DNA of 64,000 bases, taken from NCBI RefSeq assembly GCF_000723465.1, contig NZ_HF545616.1, positions 248,001 through 312,000 on the forward strand, read 5' to 3'. The notes under the pieces are model-generated. The model worked only from the letters and a program-made list of their open reading frames with translations, made no database searches and was not told the DNA's origin. The position numbers and the translations under genes are program-made. Positions 1 to 7,815 of this stretch are shown piece by piece; positions within the stretch are counted from its first letter, which is position 1, and each line of letters starts with the position of its first letter. This stretch comes from Ruminococcus bicirculans (ex Wegman et al. 2014). Its GTDB lineage: Bacteria > Bacillota > Clostridia > Oscillospirales > Ruminococcaceae.

Positions 1-375
1 TCTGTTCCACTATAGACCTTAGCAATGGTCTTTGCTTTGTTTCTACCACGGCTTATATTGGAATAAGATTGTTCAAAAACTGCGTAAAAGTAAACTTTGT
101 AGTGCCTCTGCCGTTTATTGAACTCCAGGTAAAACCGCTTTTCTTTTGAAATTCCTGTGTTATAGTTATTTTGTTCGTAATACCTAACTATCCTGTAACA
201 ACACTTCTGCATTTTAGCATTGTAACCTAAACTGCCAAAGCTGTGCTGACATTGCTTGTGTATTTGTCATATGTAGAAATATCAGCGGCAAACACACTTT
301 TTGAAAAAACTCCTTTTGAAAATCTACTATTAAACTCTGTATTACCCGTTTCAATAATACATAACAACACTGGAG
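1..375 (-). pseudogene. broken gene for a small secreted protein
   Basis: No open frame spans this stretch, but translating the minus strand in three frames gives consecutive pieces of one protein. First comes the end of a signal peptide and a mature start (FAADISTYDKYTSNVS). Then KITITQEFQKKSGFTWSS appears after stops. Last, in another frame that runs off the window edge, comes AKTIAKVYSGT. From memory, small exported Firmicutes proteins carry a similar ITITQ-LQKKSGSSWS...KTVAKVYSG pattern. The frame changes and internal stops show decay. The 3' end lies outside the window. The family is not named and the function is unknown; the call rests on my reading of a pattern. Confidence 0.45.
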
Positions 376-409
376 GCGTATTTCTGACATTTTTTTAGAT
401 TACTACTTA

Positions 410-1095
410 TCATTCTACCTTTTGCACAAATTCAATTGTAATTCTTAGTCTATTTTTACTAACATTTGAGTTTATCATAATAATATACTCACTATTATTC
501 CATATGTAATAATTAAATCTACGATTATCTGTGAACGATATGCTTTCTTTTTCTGTAATATCTTTGAACGTTATCTCAGCACTTTCCGTTTTTAATCTTA
601 TATTAAACATATCTTTTGTTCATTATTGAGAAATTCCAAGTATATAATATGCCTTTAAAGATCGGATCTGTCATTGAAAATTATACTGTAGTCACTAAGA
701 TTATAATATATTTCATAAAACTCATTGATCGTATTGGAATATGAATTGTCAGATATATCTGCCGTTACGTCAGAATGATCTGAGAATATATTCATTAAAA
801 ACTTTCTTGAATGCACGTTTCTATGCATCCACACTCACCACAATCGAAAATGAAACAATCAGTACCACATCGATTATGGACGCCATTCGTCTTGAGGTAG
901 TGCTGATAAATTTGTGATAAGGTTGTCTTTGCCTTTTTATCAATTTATCCATATTTTTTATTAAATTCATCAGAAGAAATATTGTCACACCCGTGTTTTG
1001 AAATCGTTTCAGCACATTCTTCGTCTAATGTATCAGCAATAGCGTCGAGAATTTATTATTCAATAATCTCGCATTCCTCAAAATATATATTTTTT
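410..1095 (-). pseudogene. degraded DUF4367/DUF4179-like anti-sigma type membrane protein
   Basis: Minus-strand pieces in different frames fit one protein. A cytosolic start (LIKRQRQPYHKF at about 860-930) is followed by one membrane helix (SIIDVVLIVSFSIVVSVDA). A run of stops follows, then a 66-residue open C-terminal piece (410-610) with NYYIWNNSEYIIMINSNVSKN. The order of short N-terminus, one TM and a beta-rich extracellular domain ending in a '..YIF.L.SNL.KN..' strand is typical of DUF4367-type proteins encoded next to sigma factors. The neighbouring sigma-like remnant at 1119-1340 supports this. It is clearly non-functional. The family assignment is inference. Confidence 0.35.
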
Positions 1096-1118
1096 AACAT
1101 TCTGACTCTGGAAATTCT

Positions 1119-1340
1119 TTAATAGACATTTGTATTTGATATATCAAGCAAATCCGAAATCTCTTTAGCAGATAAATCTTTTGTGTAGTATAAATGAATG
1201 ACATCCATATAGTCTTGTGGCAGCTTTTTTATAGCCAGCCTTAATATAGCATTATCATTTTCATTATCAATCACGTTGTCAAATTGCTGACAAAGATTCA
1301 CAGCAAATGGACGATAGAAGCACGCAGAGGGTTCCAACAA
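1119..1340 (-). pseudogene. remnant of an ECF-type sigma factor
   Basis: A 73-residue frame contains a sigma region 4 signature: LAIKKLPQDYMDVIHLYY, followed by the helix-turn-helix KEISDLLDISNTNVY. ECF sigma factors are usually 160-190 residues. Here region 2 and most of the rest are missing and the frame stops right after the recognition helix, with plausible C-terminal residues continuing in another frame. It lies directly upstream (same strand) of the degraded DUF4367-like gene, the usual sigma/anti-sigma order. Probably dead. Confidence 0.5.
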
Positions 1341-1931
1341 TATAACGCAATGATGAAATTAAAAGACTGGAACAAAGGTAAACTATTCAAAGGAGTATAA
1401 CAAAGTCCGTAATTAGAGAAACGAACACCTTAAAAATGCAACTTAGATTATTGGTGCGATTCTGTTGAATGCTCAATATCTGATGTTAATTTGAGAATGC
1501 TTGTCAAACTAATTCTTATTCATCAGAAAGAAGATAAGAAACTCGACATAAGATTTGAGACAAACAAAAGTTAAACGATACCGTCAGTGTATTTATCAAT
1601 TAGAAAGTGCGTTGCGTGAGGATTAACAAAAAAAATGCAGATTCTTTATTCTTATATAATCATATTAAACGACAGACTAACTACATATTACAATGAACCT
1701 TAGAATAAAATCTATTTTACTCATCAGATATTGCTACCAAATTTATTATAGTAAAAGAAAAGAGCCCGATAAAATCGAGCCTTTCATGTAATATCGTTAT
1801 CAAAAAAATTATTTATACGCAAGATAAAAACTTAAAGCCATCAAATATCTAATGTGACATTCTCAAAAAAGTCAACCCTACAATAAATTCGCCTGAACTA
1901 TAATGGCTCGAATTTCAACAAATGAGTAGAT
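1341..1931. other. gene-free decayed stretch with one terminator
   Basis: No credible complete gene. On the plus strand 1446-1574 reads as a 44-residue piece (NLRMLVKLILIHQKEDKKLDIRF) that weakly resembles the C-terminal end of large serine recombinases, but it is too short to call. The only clear signal is the hairpin at 1757-1788. Confidence 0.4.
1757..1792 (-). terminator. rho-independent terminator downstream of the HD-domain gene
   Basis: On the minus strand GGCTCGAT-ttt-ATCGGGCTC forms a stem (one mismatch) followed by TTTTCTTTT. It sits about 140 nt past the stop of the HD-domain gene at 1932, so it probably ends that operon. Confidence 0.6.
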
Positions 1932-3578
1932 TTAAGGTACGTAGATTATATTAGAATGTGCTTTATCATAAAGATATTCTAAAAACTTCTTTGGATCAAT
2001 TTTCTTGCTTGAGTAAAGATAGAAAAAACTATAACGCTTGTCTAAAGCTCCTTTGTCCTCTCCCTCTAGTTTTTTATAGGTAGTATAATTTTGAGAAACA
2101 TTTCCAAATCGTATATATAACTTATCCGCATCTATACGAGCATAAAATGTATTTTTAGCGGGTAATATTACATACGACGTATCCGGGTGATACTCCAACA
2201 AAACATTAATAAGATTTTGAACAGTCTCTTTATCCTGCCTTTCATTTAACGAATCATCCAGAAGGATTTTACTATCAATCTGACGCAAATCTGTAATATC
2301 ATCAACATTATTGAAAAAATTTATCAGCGGTGCCATATATTCAGCTACCTCTGCCGCCTTATCCTCATTAGAATCTAAACAATATAAAAATTCTTCGCTT
2401 GATTTCCACACGGGACTTTTTCTTTCATCTCTAGAAAAATATTCTGATACAACAGAATACTCCATGTGAGATTTCATCAAATTCAATATTTCAACATCAG
2501 ATAATAGCCTAAATTTTCCACCGAAATATTGGTGCCCTTCCTTTGATAATGAAGCCGAAGAAAAAATAAAGTTTATTATTTCATCGGAAGAAAGCACAAC
2601 GTTATCTGTATTCCGTAGGCCTGAATTCGCTAAGGATATTCCAATCGCTTTGCATAGCAAATATGCTTCATATATTACAACGGGGTGATTTATAATCCAT
2701 TTTGCTTGAGAGTTCTTCGCAATGACAACATTGTTTAATACGCTCAGAGCTCCTTTTCCAAAAGCCGGATAATATATTCCATCATTGTCAACTATACAAA
2801 CATTATCCAAAAGTCGCTTGTTATCTAGCACAATACTATCATAACCTGACATCTGCGTATCTCTTGCTATGTAATCCAATTTGTCAACATCAACAGTCGA
2901 TGAATTAAGCAACCTTATCAAACAGTTTTTTATCCCTAGTTCAAGCCGTTTATCTTCGTCATCAGTTCGTTTGTAGGAATAACAACAACCTATTATAGAA
3001 CGAACTATAAGATCCAAGTTTAAAGAATTTATATTTTCGCTTTCAAAGAATTTATTATAATCACCAAATTTCCTGCAAGTGATAATGGAACTCATAATTT
3101 CATGAGGTGCAGGCGGATTCTTCATTATAAGACTGAAGTAATCCTTCTCAAAAACATGATAAGCCGGATCATCAAGATGAGATTTAATTTCTGCAAGAAG
3201 TTCCTTATTAATCTTTGAATTTTTATTGTTAATCTTTTCCTTATAACTAAAAAGATTTTCACACGTGTGAGAAAACGGTGCATGACCTATATCATGCAGC
3301 AGGCAGGCCAAAAGGAATGAATATTTATATTTTTTTACTATTTCTGCATCTTTATCATCACAGTTATTCAAAAATCCTTGAATCGCTTTTTGACCTAGAT
3401 GATAAACGCCAATAGAATGAATAAATCTATCATGTCTTGCAGATGGATATAAAACTCGATAGCTGGTCTGTTCTATCCATTTTAACCTTTGAAATTCTGC
3501 CGTATCAATTATTTTCCAAAACGGTTCTTCCAAACGTATGTAACCATGTATAGCATCTTTTATACTTTTTACCTTCAA
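1932..3578 (-). CDS. HD-domain phosphohydrolase (COG1078/SAMHD1-like)
   Basis: This 548-residue protein has the metal-binding HD layout: RFIHSIGVYHLG (His54), LLHDIGHAPFSH (His95-Asp96, then two more His), and the later Asp in VDVDKLDYIARD. That last motif is characteristic of COG1078 proteins, the bacterial relatives of the dNTPase SAMHD1. The likely activity is hydrolysis of dNTPs or another phosphoester, in the cytosol. The C-terminal ~200 residues match nothing I recognise. Its start overlaps the stop of the upstream 118-residue gene by 4 nt, so the two are translationally coupled. A truncated dGTPase and a dCTP-deaminase-like fragment lie just upstream, suggesting an antiviral nucleotide-depletion context (inference). 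It looks intact. Confidence 0.85.
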   Translation of the reverse strand: MKVKSIKDAIHGYIRLEEPFWKIIDTAEFQRLKWIEQTSYRVLYPSARHDRFIHSIGVYHLGQKAIQGFLNNCDDKDAEIVKKYKYSFLLACLLHDIGHAPFSHTCENLFSYKEKINNKNSKINKELLAEIKSHLDDPAYHVFEKDYFSLIMKNPPAPHEIMSSIITCRKFGDYNKFFESENINSLNLDLIVRSIIGCCYSYKRTDDEDKRLELGIKNCLIRLLNSSTVDVDKLDYIARDTQMSGYDSIVLDNKRLLDNVCIVDNDGIYYPAFGKGALSVLNNVVIAKNSQAKWIINHPVVIYEAYLLCKAIGISLANSGLRNTDNVVLSSDEIINFIFSSASLSKEGHQYFGGKFRLLSDVEILNLMKSHMEYSVVSEYFSRDERKSPVWKSSEEFLYCLDSNEDKAAEVAEYMAPLINFFNNVDDITDLRQIDSKILLDDSLNERQDKETVQNLINVLLEYHPDTSYVILPAKNTFYARIDADKLYIRFGNVSQNYTTYKKLEGEDKGALDKRYSFFYLYSSKKIDPKKFLEYLYDKAHSNIIYVP

Positions 3579-3931
3579 ATTCTATCCTCCAACACTTTTT
3601 GTGAAACAGTTTGCATCTCATTTATTACGACCTTTGGTAATCCCATTTTAAAATATCTGCTGAGTTTGTTTGATAATACATATTGGTCATAGGAATCAGT
3701 CATACATACATTGATTTCGTTCACAGACTTTACAAAAAAAGGATAGTCCTCTGCGAAATCCAATATATTCATATAGTTTAAACAGGTAAAATAATTAAGA
3801 TGATTCAAATTTGAACCTAAAAGAGATTCAAACATAAATAACTTATCAACATTAATTCGATCATCTCCCTTTTCCAAAGCCGCAAGGAGAAAGTTCCCGA
3901 TTATTGATTCGCTACTAATCATTTTACACAT
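3575..3931 (-). CDS. small hypothetical protein coupled to the HD phosphohydrolase
   Basis: 118 residues, mostly helical by composition, with no motif I recognise. Its stop overlaps the start of the HD-domain gene (4-nt overlap) and a strong promoter lies 39 nt upstream, so it is the first gene of a two-gene operon. Such coupling often marks a regulator or partner of the downstream enzyme; that is inference only. The start could be ATG 3931 (a GGAG lies 11 nt upstream) or ATG 3922. Confidence 0.7.
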   Translation of the reverse strand: MCKMISSESIIGNFLLAALEKGDDRINVDKLFMFESLLGSNLNHLNYFTCLNYMNILDFAEDYPFFVKSVNEINVCMTDSYDQYVLSNKLSRYFKMGLPKVVINEMQTVSQKVLEDRI

Positions 3932-3969
3932 AGTTCTATAAGCTCCATTCTTAAAATATCGATATATAT

Positions 3970-3998
3970 ATCATAACACTTTTCCATAATAATGTCAA
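3970..3998 (-). promoter_or_regulatory. sigma-A promoter of the HD operon
   Basis: Minus strand: TTGACA (3993-3998), 17-nt spacer, TATGAT (3970-3975). The -35 is perfect consensus and the -10 has one mismatch. It lies 39 nt upstream of the 118-residue gene. Confidence 0.8.
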
Positions 3999-4129
3999 CA
4001 TATTTTTATGTAAATTTTACAATTCCCATGAATTAATCCGTACTAATTTTGATAAAAAGTATGAACAATACGCACAAATTCCATTGTTTGTCATTTCACA
4101 TTCAATTCTGCCAGAGCACAATTCTCAAA

Positions 4130-4405
4130 TCAATTGCAAATAAAAAACGACAACCTATTGTCGAAAGCTGTCGTTTTTACTGTATAGAGAATACGATATT
4201 CATGAGCATCATATGAATCATCGCCTTGAAATCCAGGCTGTGGAAGATGAAACTCTTCAAAGGGAAGTTCTAGAATCTCCGCAACTTCAGATACACCTGA
4301 TCCCACCTTACCACAAAGGCCTAGAACTATAAATTCCTTTTGCACATTATATAAATGTTCATTAATTTTATATGACGCAGATTCTTTAAAATCAAAAATA
4401 CTCAT
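4130..4405 (-). pseudogene. truncated P-loop protein, N-terminus like an anti-phage dCTP deaminase
   Basis: The 91-residue frame starts with a lead-in and a Walker A-like loop, VLGLCGKVGSGVSEVAEIL. From memory, a kinase-like P-loop of this sort (GLxGxxGSGxS) opens the long defensive dCTP/dCMP deaminases. After about 60 residues the frame runs straight through a transcription terminator (TTAFDNRLSFF is encoded by the hairpin), so the middle and C-terminus, including any deaminase domain, have been lost by deletion. ATG 4405 follows AGAAAGG. It is not functional as a deaminase. An unrelated small P-loop protein cannot be excluded. Confidence 0.5.
4142..4179 (-). terminator. terminator overlapping the end of the truncated P-loop gene
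   Basis: Minus strand: AAAACGACA...TTGTCGTTTTTT, with an alternative inner pairing CGACAA/TTGTCG. It ends in a T-run. It now lies inside the open frame, evidence of a deletion joining the 5' part of the gene to its old terminator. Confidence 0.65.
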
Positions 4406-4590
4406 AATAACATCTGCCTTTCTATTACAAATAGTAACTATGCAATTAATATACTACAATACTTTTTATCCGCACTTTTCTGCATTCTAACCATCTTCAC
4501 GAGGAATATATTTCCTAACTTTTGGTAAGACAGCAAGAAAAAGTTACAAATAACAATCTAACTTTTTTAGTATAGATATAACGTCAATTA

Positions 4591-5637
4591 TTAACTTAAA
4601 TCTATTGAAATAAATTGATCAAGTGAGTAATTATCTCGTTTAAGTTTTGTATGCTTAAGCATACCCTCCAATGTCTGATAACTTAAGTCCATGCCACATA
4701 TTTCTGTATATTCTTCTTCAAGCAAAGTAGCGACCCTTATTGATTGATAATTGTGTTTAAAACCTCCAAATGACAAATCTCCAGTAAACGATCCAACATT
4801 TTTAATTATGTTAAACTTTCCCTGTAGAATGCTATCGAGGGTCCTTTCGCCCTGATGTCCGAAAGGCGTATGACCTATATCGTGACCCAATGCAATAGCC
4901 TCAGTTAGATACATATTTAGTCCTAACCCCTCCGCTATTCCACGAGCAATCTGTGAAACAGCTTGAGTATGAGTCATTCTCGTTCTATAATAATCTCCTT
5001 TAGAAGCACTAAAGACCTGCGCTTTATCTACCATTCGCCTAAAAGCCTTTGAATGAACTATGCGTTCATAGTCACGCTGAAATTCCCCCCTATGCTGCAT
5101 TGGTGCACGAAGATTATATGCCCTTTCACAATACTCGTTTCTTTGAGCCAAGACAGCAAGACCATTCTCTGAGTCTATATTTTCATATCTTTGTCCTTTG
5201 GATTTTTCTTCAAACGGTTTGTTAATTATAAAATCTATTTGTTTGGCAATTAACTCCGATTCTTCTTTTAGCACATATTCATCTTTTCCAAAGTCATCAG
5301 AAAGGCTTAATTCAGACAATTTGCAAATATTCTTGATTGCCGTTCCATAATTGAGTTTTGATTTAATGTTAAATTTTATACTAAATCCCTTATCATTATG
5401 AGATATTGTTCCCGTGCCAAGATACGAATAAATAATTTTATCATTGTCGTGTATTAGGGCAATTAAAAAATAACTGCTATCAATACAAGCTTTACTGATT
5501 TCTAGCTCATTTTCAGCATTAGAACTCAAATTATAATAATAATTCTTTCTCTCATCAAAAGAGTTTCTAAAATATTCAATAGGTTTGCAACCTTCTTTTA
5601 GTTTTATATAAATAATTTTATTGCCCATAAAATCCAC
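4591..5637 (-). pseudogene. C-terminally truncated dGTP triphosphohydrolase-like protein
   Basis: The 348-residue frame carries the conserved first half of a COG0232 dGTPase: RDYERIVHSKAFRRMVDKAQVF (about 188-209), MTHTQAVSQIARGIAEGL (His223), and LGHDIGHTPFGHQGERTLDSI with the HD pair at 252-253. Family members continue a further 150-250 residues with the remaining metal ligand and substrate residues. Here the frame ends soon after GMLKHTKLKRDN, so the catalytic core is incomplete. The first ~145 residues are an unusual N-terminal extension with no known motif. SD at 5640-5650 is weak. Probably inactive, though a shortened product may still be made. Confidence 0.75.
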
Positions 5638-5894
5638 CTATTCTTCACTATATTTCCCATTTCAAAAATATAAACGAGCGTGCTGCAATGTATAAACTTT
5701 CCACACAAAGATGATTTACAAAATTTGTGAATGTCCTTTAGAAATATGCTCTAATTTTCACCTTTAAACCAAAGATAGAGGTGTTTTGAAACTATAAATA
5801 GAGCAATATATCGCATATTCATCTTAGCTTAATTTTATCATAATATGACAACTTAAAATATAAATAGTAAAAATAAGTGCTCATAATGTCAAAA
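5638..5894. other. intergenic gap, probable left junction region of the ICE
   Basis: No gene seen. Base composition and gene content change here: the AT-rich decayed flank lies to the left, and ICE-type genes with strong SD sites lie to the right. I searched by eye for the right-end sequence (caagtatg/gcacaagtatg) and did not find a convincing copy, so the left attachment site is not located. Confidence 0.3.
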
Positions 5895-6146
5895 TTATGA
5901 CTTTAAGTCAATAAACTTCCCCTCACAGTCAATATAATCTTTCGCCAACTGCTTCGCCTCAGCCAAACTGTTCTCCAGTATCTCAAAACCCACAGCCGCA
6001 GAAAAGTTGTCGATCTCAATACGTTCGGTCTCGTCAGCGAAAACCTGTATCAAAAATCCCTCACAGAGAATATCTCTGCCTTTCTTGTCAACTCTGGGGA
6101 TATATTTGTCTGGCGTAATTCTCACATAAAAATCCTTGTATCTCAT
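5895..6146 (-). CDS. small hypothetical protein of the amidoligase cassette
   Basis: 83 residues, beginning MRYKDFYVRITPDKYIPRV and ending in a short helix (LAEAKQLAKDYID). No Cys pairs, membrane segment or known motif. It is the last gene of a tight minus-strand run with the gamma-glutamylcyclotransferase (14-nt gap) and amidoligase genes, so a role linked to them is possible. Function unknown. Confidence 0.65.
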   Translation of the reverse strand: MRYKDFYVRITPDKYIPRVDKKGRDILCEGFLIQVFADETERIEIDNFSAAVGFEILENSLAEAKQLAKDYIDCEGKFIDLKS

Positions 6147-6159
6147 TTGACCACGCTCC

Positions 6160-6648
6160 TTAAAGTTTCATCTGAAAATCATCATCTTCGTCAAATTCCT
6201 CGTCCATATCTTCATCAAAATACTGTTCGCAACCCGACCTTTCAAGTGCCGCCCTCAGATAGCTAGTATCCATATCGTTCGCCTCATATCCCTGATTTAT
6301 GACGTTGTAATAATAACTGGTCGGCGGCGATATCTGTCCTTTGTTCATCAAGTACGCCATGCACTCTTTCTTTTCTCCGTCTACCTCTATCTCAAACAGC
6401 TCCTTGCGGTAAAGATTCGGAAAGCCCTCATATTTGTCAAGACTGTACTCATCTCGTCCGTCTATCTCCCATATGAGTACGGGAACTTCCGATTTATCAT
6501 TCGGCACGATCGTCGCAACACCTCTGAATTCAAGCTCGTATCCTTTCAGCATCTCCTTGCTTACGATCTTTGAATTTGGACAGCGGTATGCCATTTGTTC
6601 AAGATTGATGTTACTTCCATAGGCGATATATAATCTTCTGTATTCCAT
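6160..6648 (-). CDS. gamma-glutamylcyclotransferase-like (AIG2/GGCT fold) protein
   Basis: 162 residues with the family's N-terminal substrate loop LYIAYGSNINLEQMAYRCP, and LDKYEGFPNLYRKE, whose Glu is the expected catalytic acid. Members release 5-oxoproline from gamma-glutamyl amines or act on related isopeptide bonds in the cytosol. The C-terminal tail is unusually acidic (DEDMDEEFDEDDDF). The gene follows an amidoligase gene. GGCT-like and amidoligase genes are known to co-occur in mobile elements, and have been proposed to make and unmake gamma-glutamyl or peptide amide links. A strong SD (AAAGGAG) precedes ATG 6648. Confidence 0.85.
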   Translation of the reverse strand: MEYRRLYIAYGSNINLEQMAYRCPNSKIVSKEMLKGYELEFRGVATIVPNDKSEVPVLIWEIDGRDEYSLDKYEGFPNLYRKELFEIEVDGEKKECMAYLMNKGQISPPTSYYYNVINQGYEANDMDTSYLRAALERSGCEQYFDEDMDEEFDEDDDFQMKL

Positions 6649-6666
6649 AAAAACTCCTTTGCAATT

Positions 6667-6830
6667 TTACATACTCATTTCAAGTTCCTCTTCAACGCCC
6701 TCACATTGGCTCTCTGTGGGCTCGTTGTTTTCTTCGGGTACATTTTCGGCTTGTGTGCTGTTGCCGCTTACAGGCTCGGCACGCCGCTCACGAGCCGCTT
6801 GTTTTTCAAGCTCTCGTTTTTTTTTAGCCT
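6667..6830 (-). other. out-of-frame C-terminal tail of the amidoligase, reachable by -1 frameshift
   Basis: The -1 frame relative to the amidoligase stays open past the end of that gene. It encodes a basic stretch (KRELEKQAARERRAEPV) followed by an acidic tail ending EEELEMSM just before the next gene's SD. The switch point is a nine-A run (T9 on the plus strand at 6817-6825) containing A-AAA-AAC in the zero frame. The same kind of acidic Met-rich ending occurs in both DUF4314 proteins of this window, suggesting this tail is the real C-terminus. Programmed slippage, a recent indel or an assembly error would all fit. Confidence 0.55.
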
Positions 6831-7757
6831 TGCCCTTGCAGCAATGCCGTCCTCCGGGTGCCTCCATGCAATATCGCCTTCCAGATGTTTCAGCAAGTGA
6901 GATCTGCAATTCTTGAATTCTTCACCTATCAGCCCCAGATTCAATAGCCATACCCGAAAGCTATACCGCATATTATCACTTTGAGAAACGTGAGGAGAAC
7001 AGTATTTCTTTGTCATTGCCGCATTGCTTATGGCTAATGCAAGCACGATCTGACTTCTTACCTCACCGGCATGAAGTGAACCATTATACGCTCTTATCTC
7101 GTAATGTCCGTGCTGAAAAAAGCTGTGAAGATTGCAAATAACATATCGGCTGTTCGAGTAATGCTGAAACTGCTCGCTCATTCTGCCGTGATACCAAAGC
7201 CGCTTTATCGTTTCCATATCGGTAGGTTTCTTTTGGTTTATCTCTTTGATAAATTCCTTGTCCATTTTGCGACAGTAACTTTCACGAGCGGTCGAAACCT
7301 GCAAAGCGTCCCACAGAAAATCTTCTTTGCTTGCAAATATGTTTACTAGGTTTCGTATCTGTTGAGGTGTGTAATCGTCCGCTGAAATATGGATATGTGT
7401 TCCTGCACAGTACCGAGGACCTGTTACCCCGCCTGCACGGCGTAACGCTCTGACAACTTCCTGCAAAAGCGGAATATCCTCATATTCCAGCACAGGAGAA
7501 TTCATTTCCACGCTGTAAGACTTGGACGCTCTGTCTCCGTTTGAGTTATAGCAGTTGATACTTCCGTCATAAACTACAGCCCACTTTCTGTTCTTGGCGT
7601 CTGTTACAACGTATTTATCATAGCTTCCACCCTCGTGTTCAACACGCCCGTCAAGGACATTTGCCATAGCCTTTGCCGCCTGACTTCGTGTAAGTCCTGT
7701 CATTTCTATCTCTATACCGAATTTTCTTGTTTTTATGCCTTCAAAGTTTTTGGACAA
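6768..7757 (-). CDS. amidoligase-family protein (glutamine synthetase-like fold)
   Basis: The protein shows the amidoligase_2 pattern: an N-terminal acidic strand RKFGIEIEMTGLT, a central GTHIHISAD (metal/ATP site), and YEIRAYNGSLHAGEVRSQI near residue 225. These enzymes are predicted ATP-dependent ligases that form amide bonds, perhaps on peptides. The best start is TTG 7757, preceded by GGGAGGTG at normal spacing; the frame is open further upstream without an SD. In the zero frame the protein ends at 6768, but a -1 shift at A9 would add about 50 residues. The next gene is a GGCT-like protein. The substrate is unknown. Confidence 0.8.
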   Translation of the reverse strand: MSKNFEGIKTRKFGIEIEMTGLTRSQAAKAMANVLDGRVEHEGGSYDKYVVTDAKNRKWAVVYDGSINCYNSNGDRASKSYSVEMNSPVLEYEDIPLLQEVVRALRRAGGVTGPRYCAGTHIHISADDYTPQQIRNLVNIFASKEDFLWDALQVSTARESYCRKMDKEFIKEINQKKPTDMETIKRLWYHGRMSEQFQHYSNSRYVICNLHSFFQHGHYEIRAYNGSLHAGEVRSQIVLALAISNAAMTKKYCSPHVSQSDNMRYSFRVWLLNLGLIGEEFKNCRSHLLKHLEGDIAWRHPEDGIAARARLKKNESLKNKRLVSGVPSL

Positions 7758-7815
7758 TGCTGCACCTCCCAACAAAAAAATAGCCTGTGGATATTCCGCA
7801 AGCCGTTCTCTAATA

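Noticed and set aside
1446-1574. Plus-strand 44-codon piece resembling a serine recombinase C-terminus
   Set aside because: Too short, no start and only loose resemblance; mentioned in the gap note but not called.
5640-5894. A left attachment site matching the right end
   Set aside because: I looked for GCACAAGTATG-like sequence and other parts of the 282-bp repeat here and near 7760-7815 and found no convincing match, so no attL is called.
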